Source of the DNA: Rubrivivax sp.
Lineage (GTDB): Bacteria; Pseudomonadota; Gammaproteobacteria; Burkholderiales; Burkholderiaceae_C
Assembly (NCBI GenBank): GCA_022843905.1
Contig: JALHMT010000007.1
Location: forward strand, 124,001-188,000
Length of the DNA: 64,000 bases
Direction: 5' to 3'
Both the position numbers and the translations under genes were made by a program. Numbering within the stretch: the stretch's first letter is position 1; each line of letters opens with the position of its first letter. Of this stretch, positions 46,608 through 55,987 are shown in pieces. Below the pieces are notes generated by a model. It searched no databases, was not told the origin of the DNA, and saw nothing but the letters and a program-made list of their open reading frames with translations.

Positions 46608-46653
46608 GGCCGGCGCGCCCCGCCGTTTCGGCCCCCTGCCGCGGGGCCGCTCC

Positions 46654-47820
46654 ATGATCGTCCACTCGCCGCCGCTGGTGCTGCACGTCGTCTACCGCTT
46701 CGACACGGGCGGTCTGGAAAACGGCATCGTCAACCTCATCAACCGCATGCCGCCGCAGGCCTACCGGCACGCGGTGGTGGCGCTGACCGAGGTGAACCCG
46801 GCCTTCGCGAAACGCATCACCCGAAGTGACGTCGAGTACTTCTCGATGCACAAGCCGCCCGGCCACGGCGCCAGGCTCTGGCGGCCGATGGCGGCACTGA
46901 TCCGCCGGACCCAGCCCGCCGTGCTGCACACGCGCAACCTCGCCGCACTGGAAATGCAGGTGCCCGCCGCCTGGTGCCGCGTGCCCGCCCGCGTGCATGG
47001 CGAGCATGGGCGCGACGTCGAAGACCTGGACGGCAGCAGCCGCCGCCTGCAGTGGGTGCGGCGCGTTTACAGCCCGCTGGTGCACCACTATGTGGCGCTG
47101 TCGCGCGACCTGGCGGGCTACCTGGAGCACCGCGTGGGCATCGCGCCGCAGCGAGTGACCCAGGTCTACAACGGCGTCGACTCGCAGCGCTTCGCGCCAT
47201 CGCCCACCGGTCGCGTGCCCTTGTCCGGCAGTCCCTTCGGCGACCCCTCGTTCTGGGTGGTGGGAACGGTCGGCCGCATGGCCACGGTGAAGGACCAGAC
47301 CCACCTGGCGCGCTCTTTCGTGCGCGCGCTGGAACTGGCCCCGGCGCTGAAGCCCCGCCTGCGCCTGGCGATGATCGGCGACGGCCCGCTGCGCGCTGAA
47401 TCGCAGGCCATCCTCGAGGCCGCCGGCCTGTCGGATCTGGCCTGGCTGCCCGGCGAGCGCAGCGATGTGCCGGATGTCATGCGTTCGCTGGATTGTTTCG
47501 CCCTGCCATCTTTGGCCGAAGGCATCTCGAATACCATTCTCGAAGCCATGTCCACGGGGCTTCCGGTGGTGGCCACCGACGTCGGTGGCAACGCCGACCT
47601 GGTGGTCAACGGCAGCACCGGGCAGATCGTGCCGGCGGCCGATGTCGAAGCACTGGCCACCGCGCTGGTGCGCATGGCCGGCGACCCGGCGCGCGCGGTG
47701 TTGATGGGCCGGGCGGGCAGGGCAGAAGCAGAACGCCGTTTCAGCATGCAGGCCATGGTCGACACCTACCAGGGTGTGTACGACCGCCTGCTGGGTCGGT
47801 CGACGGTCGGGCAGCGATAG
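46654..47820 (+). CDS. XrtA-associated glycosyltransferase, GT4 type (Stp2-like)
   Basis: A 388-aa GT-B glycosyltransferase beginning with LHVVYRFDTGGLENGIVNLI, the signature of the TIGR03088-type exosortase sugar transferase. The C-terminal donor domain holds the E-x7-E motif in AEGISNTILEAMSTG. A GC-rich hairpin (GGCCCC/GGGGCC, 46630-46648) lies just upstream of the ATG with no clear Shine-Dalgarno, so initiation may be weak or structured. Substrates are unknown. Confidence 0.93.
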   Translation: MIVHSPPLVLHVVYRFDTGGLENGIVNLINRMPPQAYRHAVVALTEVNPAFAKRITRSDVEYFSMHKPPGHGARLWRPMAALIRRTQPAVLHTRNLAALEMQVPAAWCRVPARVHGEHGRDVEDLDGSSRRLQWVRRVYSPLVHHYVALSRDLAGYLEHRVGIAPQRVTQVYNGVDSQRFAPSPTGRVPLSGSPFGDPSFWVVGTVGRMATVKDQTHLARSFVRALELAPALKPRLRLAMIGDGPLRAESQAILEAAGLSDLAWLPGERSDVPDVMRSLDCFALPSLAEGISNTILEAMSTGLPVVATDVGGNADLVVNGSTGQIVPAADVEALATALVRMAGDPARAVLMGRAGRAEAERRFSMQAMVDTYQGVYDRLLGRSTVGQR

Positions 47821-47841
47821 AACCAAGGAACCACTGACACC

Positions 47842-49785
47842 ATGTGCGGAATCACCGGCCTGTTCGACACCCGCGGCGAAAGAGCGGTCTCGCATCCGGT
47901 GCTGCACCGGATGAACAACGCGCAGTCGCATCGCGGCCCCGACGAAGGCAGCCTGCACATCGAGCCCGGCCTGGGCCTGGGCCACCGCCGCCTGTCCATC
48001 ATCGATATCGCCACCGGTCAGCAGCCGCTGTTCAACGAAGACCATTCCGTGGTCGTCGTGTTCAACGGCGAGATCTATAACTACCAGGAACTGATCCCCG
48101 AGCTGCAGGCGCTGGGCCATGTGTTCCACACCAAGAGCGACACCGAGTGCATCGTGCATGCCTGGGAGTCCTGGGGTGAAGCCTGCGTGCAGCGCTTCCG
48201 CGGCATGTTCGCCTTCGCGCTGTGGGACCGCAACAAGCAGACGCTGTTCATGGCGCGCGACCGCCTGGGCGTCAAGCCGCTGCACTACGCGCTGCTGGAC
48301 GACGGCACGCTGCTCTTCGGCTCGGAACTGAAGTCGGTGCTGGCGCACGGCGGCCTGCGCCGCGACATGGACCCGCTGGCCGTCGAAGAGTACTTCGCGC
48401 TGGGCTACATCGCCGAGCCGCGCACCATCTTCACCCAGGCCAAGAAGCTGCCGCCGGCCCACACGCTCACCATCCGCCGCGGCCAGCCGTTGCCGCAGCC
48501 CAAGGAATACTGGGACGTGCGCTTCACCGGCGGCAACCCCACCAGCGAAGCCGACGCCTGCGAAGAGCTGATCACACGCCTGAAGGAGTCGGTGCGCCTG
48601 CGCATGATCGCCGAGGTGCCGCTGGGCGCCTTCCTGTCGGGCGGTGTCGACAGCAGCGCCGTGGTGGCCATGATGGCCGGCCAGTCCGACGGCCCGGTCA
48701 ACACCTGCAGCATCGGCTTCGACGACCCGGCCTTCAACGAGTCCGCCTTCGCGCAGACCGTGGCCGACCGCTACCAGACGCGCCACCGCCTGGAGATCGT
48801 CAAGAGTGACGACTTCGACCTCATCGACACCCTGGCCCGCCTGTACGACGAGCCCTACGCCGACAGCTCGGCCATCCCCACCTACCGCGTGTGCCAGCTG
48901 GCGCGCAAGCACGTCACGGTGGCGCTGTCGGGCGACGGCGGCGACGAGAACTTCGGCGGCTACCGCCGCTACCGCATGCACCTGATGGAAGAGCGCATGC
49001 GCGGTGCGCTGCCCGAAGGCGTGCGCCGCCCGCTGTTCGGCATGCTCGGGCGCCTGTACCCCAAGGCCGACTGGGCGCCGCGCATGTTCCGCGCCAAGAC
49101 CACCTTCGAAGGCATGGCGCGCACCTCGGTCGAGGCCTATTTCCATTCCGTCTCCATCCTGCGCGGCCCCATGCGTGCGCAGCTCTTCAGCGACAAGCTC
49201 AAGAGCGAACTGGGCGGCTACAACGCCCGCGAGGTGTTCGACTTCCACGCCGCGCGCGCCGAGACCGACGACCCGCTGGCCCTGGTGCAGTACCTCGACC
49301 TGAAGACCTACCTGGTGGGCGACATCAACACCAAGGTCGACCGCGCCAGCATGGCGCATTCGCTGGAAGTGCGCGAGCCGCTGATGGACCACCCGCTGGT
49401 CGAGTGGCTGGCCACGCTGCCGCCCAACCTGAAGGTGCGCGGCAACGAAGGCAAGGTGCTGCTGAAGAAGGCGATGGAGCCGCACCTGTCCAACGACATC
49501 CTGTACCGCCCCAAGATGGGCTTTTCGGTGCCGCTGGCGCGCTGGTTCCGCGGCCCGCTGAAGCAGCGCGTGCGCGACGCCGTGCTGGGCCCGCGCCTGG
49601 CGGAGACCGGCTGGTTCAACCGCAGCTACCTCGAGCACCTGGTCGACGCCCACCAGGCCGGCACCAGCGACTACAGCGCGCCGCTGTGGACGCTGATGAT
49701 GTTCGAAGCCTTCCTGCGCAAGGTGGTCGACGAATCGCCCAGTGCCACGGCGCACGCGGTGCACGCGCAGGCCGTGCCGGCCTGA
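47842..49785 (+). CDS. XrtA-associated amidotransferase (asparagine-synthase-like)
   Basis: A 647-aa enzyme with a class II glutaminase domain whose nucleophile is Cys2 (MCGITGLFD) and a C-terminal ATP-pyrophosphatase domain (FLSGGVDSSAVVAMM). It matches the amidotransferase subfamily of exosortase loci rather than housekeeping asparagine synthase. It would use glutamine ammonia to amidate a sugar uronic acid or another carboxylate. A paralogue at 58477 has lost the Cys. Confidence 0.94.
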   Translation: MCGITGLFDTRGERAVSHPVLHRMNNAQSHRGPDEGSLHIEPGLGLGHRRLSIIDIATGQQPLFNEDHSVVVVFNGEIYNYQELIPELQALGHVFHTKSDTECIVHAWESWGEACVQRFRGMFAFALWDRNKQTLFMARDRLGVKPLHYALLDDGTLLFGSELKSVLAHGGLRRDMDPLAVEEYFALGYIAEPRTIFTQAKKLPPAHTLTIRRGQPLPQPKEYWDVRFTGGNPTSEADACEELITRLKESVRLRMIAEVPLGAFLSGGVDSSAVVAMMAGQSDGPVNTCSIGFDDPAFNESAFAQTVADRYQTRHRLEIVKSDDFDLIDTLARLYDEPYADSSAIPTYRVCQLARKHVTVALSGDGGDENFGGYRRYRMHLMEERMRGALPEGVRRPLFGMLGRLYPKADWAPRMFRAKTTFEGMARTSVEAYFHSVSILRGPMRAQLFSDKLKSELGGYNAREVFDFHAARAETDDPLALVQYLDLKTYLVGDINTKVDRASMAHSLEVREPLMDHPLVEWLATLPPNLKVRGNEGKVLLKKAMEPHLSNDILYRPKMGFSVPLARWFRGPLKQRVRDAVLGPRLAETGWFNRSYLEHLVDAHQAGTSDYSAPLWTLMMFEAFLRKVVDESPSATAHAVHAQAVPA

Positions 49786-49804
49786 TCGGCAGGGGTTCGA
49801 CGCC

Positions 49805-51031
49805 ATGAGCCTGAAGATCCTGCACGTCCTGGATCATTCGATCCCGCTGCACAGCGGCTACACCTTCCGCACGCTGTCCATCCTGCGCGAGCAGCGCAAG
49901 CTGGGCTGGGACACGGTGCACCTCACCAGCCCCAAGCACGCCGCGCCCTACGTGCCCGAAGAGACCGTCGACGGCTGGACCTTCCACCGCACGCCGCCCG
50001 CCGCACCGGGCGTGAAGCTGCCGGGCCTGGGCGAAGTGGCGCTGATCAAGCAGACCGAGAAGCGCCTGCTCGAAGTGGCGCAGAAGACGAAACCCGACCT
50101 GCTGCACGCCCACTCGCCCGTGCTCAACGCCATCCCGGCGCTGCGCGTGGGCAGGCAGCTCGGCATTCCCGTGGTGTACGAAGTGCGCGCCTTCTGGGAA
50201 GACGCCGCCGTCGACCACGGCACCACCACCGAAGGCAGCCTGCGCTACCGCCTCACACGCCGCCTGGAAACCCATGCGCTTCGCAACGCCGACCACGTCT
50301 TCACCATCTGCGAGGGCCTGCGCAGCGACATCGTGGCGCGCGGCATCGCGGCGGCCAAGGTCACGGTCATCCCCAACGCGGTCGACATCGAGGCTTTCGA
50401 CGTCGGTGGCGAACCCGACCTGGCGCTGAAGAGCCGGCTGGGCCTGGACGGCAAGACCGTCGTCGGCTTCATCGGCAGCTTCTACGCCTACGAAGGCCTG
50501 GACCTGCTGCTGCAGGCCGTGCCGCCGCTGCTGAAGCTGCGCCCCGACGTGCGCGTGCTGCTGGTGGGGGGCGGCCCGCAGGACGAAGCCCTCAAGGCGC
50601 AGGCCCGGGCGCTGGGCATCGCCGACCAGGTGATCTTCACCGGCCGCGTGCCGCACCAGGAAGTGCAGCGCTACTACGACCTCATCGACGTGCTGGCCTA
50701 CCCGCGCCACAGCATGCGGCTGACCGAACTGGTCACGCCGCTGAAGCCGCTGGAAGCCATGGCGCAGGGGCGGGTGCTCATCGCGTCCGACGTGGGCGGC
50801 CACAAGGAACTCATCCTCGACGGCGACACCGGCGTGCTGTTCAAGGCCGGCAGCGTCGACAGCCTGGTCGCCGCGCTCGACGGCCTCATCGCGCAGAGCG
50901 CGCGCTGGCCGCAGATCCGCCGGGCCGGCCGGGCCTTCGTCGAAGGCGAGCGCAACTGGCGCAACAGCGTGTCGCGTTACCAGGCCGTGTACCAGCGCCT
51001 GGTGGACCAGAAGCAGCATGCAAGCGCCTGA
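49805..51031 (+). CDS. Exosortase-A-associated glycosyltransferase (GT4)
   Basis: A 408-aa GT-B enzyme. It opens MSLKILHVLDHSIPLHSGYTF, typical of the exosortase A-associated GT4 family. The middle reads YEVRAFWEDAAVDHG and the donor-binding domain reads MRLTELVTPLKPLEAMAQGRV. The stop overlaps the next gene by 14 nt. It adds one sugar of the repeat unit; the donor is unknown. Confidence 0.93.
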   Translation: MSLKILHVLDHSIPLHSGYTFRTLSILREQRKLGWDTVHLTSPKHAAPYVPEETVDGWTFHRTPPAAPGVKLPGLGEVALIKQTEKRLLEVAQKTKPDLLHAHSPVLNAIPALRVGRQLGIPVVYEVRAFWEDAAVDHGTTTEGSLRYRLTRRLETHALRNADHVFTICEGLRSDIVARGIAAAKVTVIPNAVDIEAFDVGGEPDLALKSRLGLDGKTVVGFIGSFYAYEGLDLLLQAVPPLLKLRPDVRVLLVGGGPQDEALKAQARALGIADQVIFTGRVPHQEVQRYYDLIDVLAYPRHSMRLTELVTPLKPLEAMAQGRVLIASDVGGHKELILDGDTGVLFKAGSVDSLVAALDGLIAQSARWPQIRRAGRAFVEGERNWRNSVSRYQAVYQRLVDQKQHASA

Positions 51032-52277
51032 GCGCACGCCCGGCGCCCCCCACATCGTCGTGCTGAGCAGCCTGTTCCCTCATCAGATGCAGCCGGGCGC
51101 CGGCCTGTTCGTGCGCGAACGCGCCTTCCGCCTGGGGGCGCGCTTCCCGCTGAGCGTGGTCTCGCCCGTGCCCTGGTTTCCCTTCCAGGGCCTGCTGCGC
51201 AAGCTGCGCCCCGGCTCGCGCCCGAGTGCACCCACGCGCGAAACGCAGCGCGGCTTCGAAGTGAGCTTTCCGCGCTTCTTCTCGGTGCCCGTGGTGCTGC
51301 GGCGGCTGGACGGCCTGGCCATGGCGCTGGGCGCCTGGCCGCAGCTGCGCCGCTTGAAGCGCCAGGGGCGGCTGGACGTCATCGACGCCCACTTCGGCTA
51401 CCCCGACGGCTACGCCGCCGGCCTGCTGGGCCGCTGGCTGGGCGTGCCGGTCACCATCACCTTGCGCGGTACCGAAAGCCGCCATGCGCTGGACCCCACC
51501 CTGCGCCCCTTGCTGACGGCCGGCCTGAAGCGCGCCGACCGCGTGTTCTCGGTCTCCGAGAGCCTGCGCCAGGTGGCCCTGCAACTGGGCGTGGACCCCG
51601 CACGCACGCGCGTGGTGGGCAACGGCGTGGACATCGCGCGCTTCTACCCGCTGCCGCAGGCCGAATGCCGTGCCGCGCTGAAGCTGCCGGCCGAGGGCCC
51701 GGTGCTCATCACCGTGGGCGGGCTGGTCGAACGCAAGGGCTTCCACCGCGTGATGGCCGTGCTGCCCGAACTGCTGCGCGACTTTCCCACCCTGAAGTAC
51801 CTGGTGGTGGGCGGCCCCAGCCCCGAAGGCGACTGGACGGAACAGCTCAAGCAGATGGCGCAAGAGCTGCAGCTTCAGGACTGCGTGAAGTTCCTGGGCC
51901 CGCTGCCGCCCGACGACCTGCGCCGGGTGCTGTCGGCCGCCGACGTCTTCGTGCTGTCCACGCGCAACGAAGGCTGGGCCAACGTCTTCCTCGAAGCCAT
52001 GGCCTGCGGGCTGCCCGTCATCACCACCAACGTGGGCGGCAACGCCGAAGTGGTGTGCCAGCCCGAGCTGGGTGCGGTGCTGCCCTTCGGCGATGCGCCG
52101 GCGCTGGCCGAGGGCCTGACGCGGGCCTTGCTGCAGGAATGGGACCGGGCGGCGATTCGCCGCCACGCCGAAGCCAACGTGTGGGATCGGCGCATCGACG
52201 ATCTGGAGCAGGAGTTCAGGGCGCTGGCGGCGCCCGGCGCGCCGCAGCCGCAGGTGATGCAGGGAGCGGCACGTTGA
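51018..52277 (+). CDS. Glycosyltransferase (GT4)
   Basis: A 419-aa GT-B glycosyltransferase. The acceptor half shows SSLFPHQMQPGAGLFVRER and the donor half shows VGGLVERKGFHRVMAVL and STRNEGWANVFLEAMACG (E-x7-E). It overlaps both neighbours (14 nt upstream, 4 nt downstream), so it is within the same message. The sugar added is unknown. Confidence 0.93.
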   Translation: MQAPERTPGAPHIVVLSSLFPHQMQPGAGLFVRERAFRLGARFPLSVVSPVPWFPFQGLLRKLRPGSRPSAPTRETQRGFEVSFPRFFSVPVVLRRLDGLAMALGAWPQLRRLKRQGRLDVIDAHFGYPDGYAAGLLGRWLGVPVTITLRGTESRHALDPTLRPLLTAGLKRADRVFSVSESLRQVALQLGVDPARTRVVGNGVDIARFYPLPQAECRAALKLPAEGPVLITVGGLVERKGFHRVMAVLPELLRDFPTLKYLVVGGPSPEGDWTEQLKQMAQELQLQDCVKFLGPLPPDDLRRVLSAADVFVLSTRNEGWANVFLEAMACGLPVITTNVGGNAEVVCQPELGAVLPFGDAPALAEGLTRALLQEWDRAAIRRHAEANVWDRRIDDLEQEFRALAAPGAPQPQVMQGAAR

Positions 52278-53674
52278 GCAGCCTGTACACCAGCGTGGCG
52301 TCGGGCCTGATCTTCCCGCTGCACGAACGGCTAAAGCGCCATTCCTCGGTGTCCGTGCGCCGCAAGATGGAGCAGACGCAGTGGTGGCCGCGCGAACGCC
52401 TGGCCGCGCTGCAGCTCGAACGCCTGCAGGCGCTGCTGCTGGACGTGGGCGCGCGCGTGCCCTACTACCGCGAGCTGTTCCGCAAGATCGGCTTCGACCC
52501 GCGCAGCGTGGCCAGCCTGGAAGACCTGCAGCGCCTGCCGCTGCTGGGCAAGCCCGAGATCCGCGCCCACCTCGAAGCCATGAAGCACGAACAGGCGCGT
52601 GACCTGTCGCGCTTCAACACCGGCGGCTCGTCGGGTGAGCCCTTGATCTTCTTCATCGGCAAGGAACGCGTGAGCCACGACGTGGCCGCCAAGTGGCGCG
52701 CCACGCGCTGGTGGGACGTCGACATCGGCGACCCCGAGATGGTGGTCTGGGGCTCGCCCATCGAACTGGGTGCGCAGGACCGCATCCGCCGCTGGCGCGA
52801 CAAGCTGCTGCGCACCGAGCTGCTGCCGGCCTTCGAGATGAACGAAGCCAAGCTCGACGGCTTCGTGGCCACCATCCGCCGCCGCCGGCCGCGCATGCTG
52901 TTCGGCTACCCCTCGGCCCTGAGCCACATCGCGCGCCACGCGCTGGCGCGCGGCGTCGCCATGGACGACCTGGGCATACGCACCGCCTTCGTTACGTCGG
53001 AAAGGCTTTACGACGAACAGCGCGCCTTGATCTCGCGCGTGTTCGGCTGCAAGGTGGCCAACGGCTACGGCGGCCGCGACGCCGGCTTCATCGCCCACGA
53101 ATGCCCCAGCGGCGGCATGCACATCACCGCCGAAGACATCATCGTCGAGCTGCTCGACCCGGCCGGCCGGCCCGTGCCCGACGGCAGCGCCGGCGAGATC
53201 GTGGTCACCCACCTGGCCACGCGCCACTTTCCCTTCATCCGCTACCGCACCGGCGACGTTGCGGTGATGGACACGGCCAGCTGCGCCTGCGGTCGCGGCC
53301 TGCCGCTGCTGAAGGAGATCCAGGGCCGCACCACCGACTTCGTGGTGGCCACCGACGGCACCGTCATGCATGGCCTGGCGCTGGTCTACATCCTGCGTGA
53401 CCTGCCCGGCGTGGAGTCGTTCAAGGTCGAGCAGATGGACCTGCAGCACACCAGCGTGAAGATCGTCACCGGCGCGGCCTTCGACGAAGCCTCGGTCGAC
53501 GTCATCGTGCGCGGCTTCAAGCGCCGGCTGGGCGACAGCGTGCGCGTGACGGTGGAGCGCGTGGGCGCCATCGCACCCGAGAAGTCGGGCAAGTTCCGCT
53601 ACATCGTGAGCCACGTGCAGGCCGGCCCGGCCGGTGGCGCGGCCGTGCAGCAGGAGGAGGGCCAGCATGCGTGA
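52274..53674 (+). CDS. CapK/PaaK-like adenylate-forming protein
   Basis: A 466-aa protein of the phenylacetate-CoA ligase/CapK family. The ATP-binding loop is NTGGSSGEP, followed by GYGGRDAGFIAHEC and an adenylation core motif FIRYRTGDVAV. Relatives occur in capsule and EPS clusters, where they probably activate an acyl or carboxyl group for polymer decoration. The start is TTG at 52274, overlapping the previous stop (TTGA) and preceded by GGGAG. The substrate is unknown. Confidence 0.88.
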   Translation: MSSLYTSVASGLIFPLHERLKRHSSVSVRRKMEQTQWWPRERLAALQLERLQALLLDVGARVPYYRELFRKIGFDPRSVASLEDLQRLPLLGKPEIRAHLEAMKHEQARDLSRFNTGGSSGEPLIFFIGKERVSHDVAAKWRATRWWDVDIGDPEMVVWGSPIELGAQDRIRRWRDKLLRTELLPAFEMNEAKLDGFVATIRRRRPRMLFGYPSALSHIARHALARGVAMDDLGIRTAFVTSERLYDEQRALISRVFGCKVANGYGGRDAGFIAHECPSGGMHITAEDIIVELLDPAGRPVPDGSAGEIVVTHLATRHFPFIRYRTGDVAVMDTASCACGRGLPLLKEIQGRTTDFVVATDGTVMHGLALVYILRDLPGVESFKVEQMDLQHTSVKIVTGAAFDEASVDVIVRGFKRRLGDSVRVTVERVGAIAPEKSGKFRYIVSHVQAGPAGGAAVQQEEGQHA

Positions 53675-55028
53675 CATCATCGTCATGAGCATCGTCGTCA
53701 TCCTCGCAGTGATAGCGCTGCGCAGGCCCTGGGTCGGCGTGATGTTGTGGGCGTGGATCAGCCTGATGAACCCCCACCGCTACACCTGGGGCTTTGCCTA
53801 CGACGCGCCGGTTGCCGCGCTGGCGGCGGCTACGACACTGGTGGGTCTGCTGCTCACCCGCGACAGAGAGTCTCCCTTCAAGGGCCCCGGTCCCGTCCTG
53901 CTCGCCGTCTTCATGGCCTGGGTAACTCTGTCATGGCAGCTGGGCCTGGACCGACAAGGCGACTACGAGCAGTGGGACAAGGTCATGAAGATCGACCTGA
54001 TGATCCTCGTCACGCTCGCGCTGCTGCGCACCAAGCAGCACATCATGCTGCTGGCGGCGGTCTGCACCGCGTCGATCGCATTGCTGGGCGCGAAGGGCGG
54101 CGTCTTCACCATCATCAACGGGGGCAGTTACAAGGTCTGGGGGCCTGCCGGTTCGTTCATCTCCGACAACAACCACTTCGCCCTAGCGCTAGTGATGGTG
54201 ATTCCCTTGGTTCGATTCCTGCAGATGCAACTGACAAGTCGGGGCGGGCGTTGGGCGCTCACCATTGTCATGATCCTGGTCGCGGCGGCGGCCATGGGCA
54301 GCCACTCCCGAGGCGGACTTCTTGCGCTCACTGCCATGTCGCTGGTGCTGTGGTGGCGCGGCCGGAACAAGTTCGCTGGCGGTGTAATGCTGTTCTTCGT
54401 GGCTTTCAGCCTGCTGGCCTTCATGCCCGAGGAGTGGACTTCTCGAATGGAGTCCATTGATGACTTCAGAGAGGACAACTCGGCGCTGGGCCGGTTCAGC
54501 GCGTGGTGGGTGTCGTGGCGGCTGGCCTTCGAGTACCCGTTCGGGGTGGGTTTCAACATCTCGCGGCCTGAGCTCTTCGCGCTTTATTCACCCTACCCGG
54601 AACTAGGCACGCCGGCTGCACACAGCATTTACTTCCAGGTGCTGGGGCACCACGGCTTCGTCGGGCTGGCTATCTTCCTGGCTATCGGTCTGTCCACCTG
54701 GATCAGCGCCGGGCGACTGCGCAAGGAAACGAAGCAGATTCCGCAGGCGCAGTGGGCGCACGATTTGGCAAGCATGTGCCAGACCTCGCTGGTCGGCTAC
54801 GCAGCAGGGGGAGCCTTCCTGAGTCTGGCCTACTTCGACCTGCCTCTGTACCTGATGGTGCTGGTGGTTTTGACCCGTCAATGGGTGCGGCGGCGCGCGT
54901 GGGAAACCGAGACCAGCGCCCTTCGTGGCTGGCGTTGGTTGGCGGGTTGGCCGGAGCCCAAGGTGGCCCCTGGCCGGGCTTTTTCTCCTGGTGCGGCCGG
55001 TCCGCAGGTGCCGTCGAGAACGCCGTGA
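53667..55028 (+). CDS. Exosortase-A-associated O-antigen-ligase/polymerase-like protein
   Basis: A 453-aa integral membrane protein with about ten helices and the Wzy_C/O-antigen ligase segment GSHSRGGLLALTAMS. It matches the putative O-glycosylation ligase of exosortase A systems, which may attach polymer to sorted proteins or polymerise repeat units. AGGAGG precedes the ATG, which lies inside the previous gene (8-nt overlap). The base composition is somewhat less GC-rich than in the neighbours. It is followed by an overlapping GTG start. Confidence 0.9.
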   Translation: MRDIIVMSIVVILAVIALRRPWVGVMLWAWISLMNPHRYTWGFAYDAPVAALAAATTLVGLLLTRDRESPFKGPGPVLLAVFMAWVTLSWQLGLDRQGDYEQWDKVMKIDLMILVTLALLRTKQHIMLLAAVCTASIALLGAKGGVFTIINGGSYKVWGPAGSFISDNNHFALALVMVIPLVRFLQMQLTSRGGRWALTIVMILVAAAAMGSHSRGGLLALTAMSLVLWWRGRNKFAGGVMLFFVAFSLLAFMPEEWTSRMESIDDFREDNSALGRFSAWWVSWRLAFEYPFGVGFNISRPELFALYSPYPELGTPAAHSIYFQVLGHHGFVGLAIFLAIGLSTWISAGRLRKETKQIPQAQWAHDLASMCQTSLVGYAAGGAFLSLAYFDLPLYLMVLVVLTRQWVRRRAWETETSALRGWRWLAGWPEPKVAPGRAFSPGAAGPQVPSRTP

Positions 55029-55987
55029 GACCCTTGTTCGATCTGCTTTCGCCCGGGGGCTCCAACGGCAGGCTGTCCACCCTGATCTTCCACCGCGTGC
55101 TCGACGAGGTCGACCCATTGTTCCCCGACGAAGTGGACGCACGCCGCTTCGATGAGATGTGCGGCTGGGTAAATGACTGGTTCAACGTGCTGCCGCTGGA
55201 CGAGGCCATCAGCCGCCTGCGGGCCGGCACGCTGCCGCGCCGTGCCCTGGCCATCACTTTCGACGACGGTTACGAAGACAACCATCGCCTGGCCCTGCCC
55301 ATCCTGCAGCGGCACGGGCTTTCGGCCACCTTCTTCGTGGCCACGCGCTTCCTGGACGGCGGCTGCATGTGGAACGACCGCATCATCGAGGCCGTGCGCT
55401 CGGCACCCGGGCCGGTGCTGGCCGTGCCCGCCGTGTCGGGGCTGGACGCCGTCCAGCTGCCCATCGGCGACACCGCACAACGGCGTGCCGCCATCGACAC
55501 CCTGATCAAGCGCATCAAGTACCTGACGCTGGGCCCGCGCGACGAGGCCGTGGCGGCCGTGGCCCATGCCGCGCGCGTGGCCCCGCCCACGCGCCTGATG
55601 ATGCGTTCAGATCAGGTGCACGACCTGGCCCGGCAAGGCATGGGGGTGGGCGGGCATACCGAAAGCCACCCCATCCTGGCCAGCCTGGACGACGACGCGG
55701 CCCGGCAGGAGATCGAGCGCGGCAAGCAGCGCCTGGAATCCATCGTGCAGCAGCCGGTGGCCCTGTTCGCCTATCCCAATGGCAAGCCGCAGACCGACTA
55801 CACCCGCACCACGGTGGACCTCGCCCGGCGTGCCGGTTTCGATGCCGCCGTGTCCACCGCCTGGGGCGCGGCGCGGCTGCAAAGCGACAGCTTCCAACTG
55901 CCCCGATTCACGCCCTGGGACCGCACGCGAAGCCGCTTCGCACTGCGGCTGCTGGCCAACCTTCGCCGCGAGCCTGTGTTCGCCTGA
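55025..55987 (+). CDS. Polysaccharide deacetylase family protein (second NodB)
   Basis: A 320-aa NodB-domain protein. The Asp motif is ITFDDGYEDN and the metal-binding His motif is GGHTESHP. It differs from the deacetylase at 40476 and probably acts on another residue or polymer. The start GTG at 55025 overlaps the previous stop (GTGA). The much longer open frame upstream is antisense-like reading of the ligase gene and is rejected. The stop overlaps the next ATG by one base. Confidence 0.9.
   Translation: MRPLFDLLSPGGSNGRLSTLIFHRVLDEVDPLFPDEVDARRFDEMCGWVNDWFNVLPLDEAISRLRAGTLPRRALAITFDDGYEDNHRLALPILQRHGLSATFFVATRFLDGGCMWNDRIIEAVRSAPGPVLAVPAVSGLDAVQLPIGDTAQRRAAIDTLIKRIKYLTLGPRDEAVAAVAHAARVAPPTRLMMRSDQVHDLARQGMGVGGHTESHPILASLDDDAARQEIERGKQRLESIVQQPVALFAYPNGKPQTDYTRTTVDLARRAGFDAAVSTAWGAARLQSDSFQLPRFTPWDRTRSRFALRLLANLRREPVFA

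Noticed and set aside
46630..46648. GC-rich hairpin before the Stp2-like glycosyltransferase as a terminator
   Set aside because: No T-run follows and the operon continues directly; it may only affect initiation.
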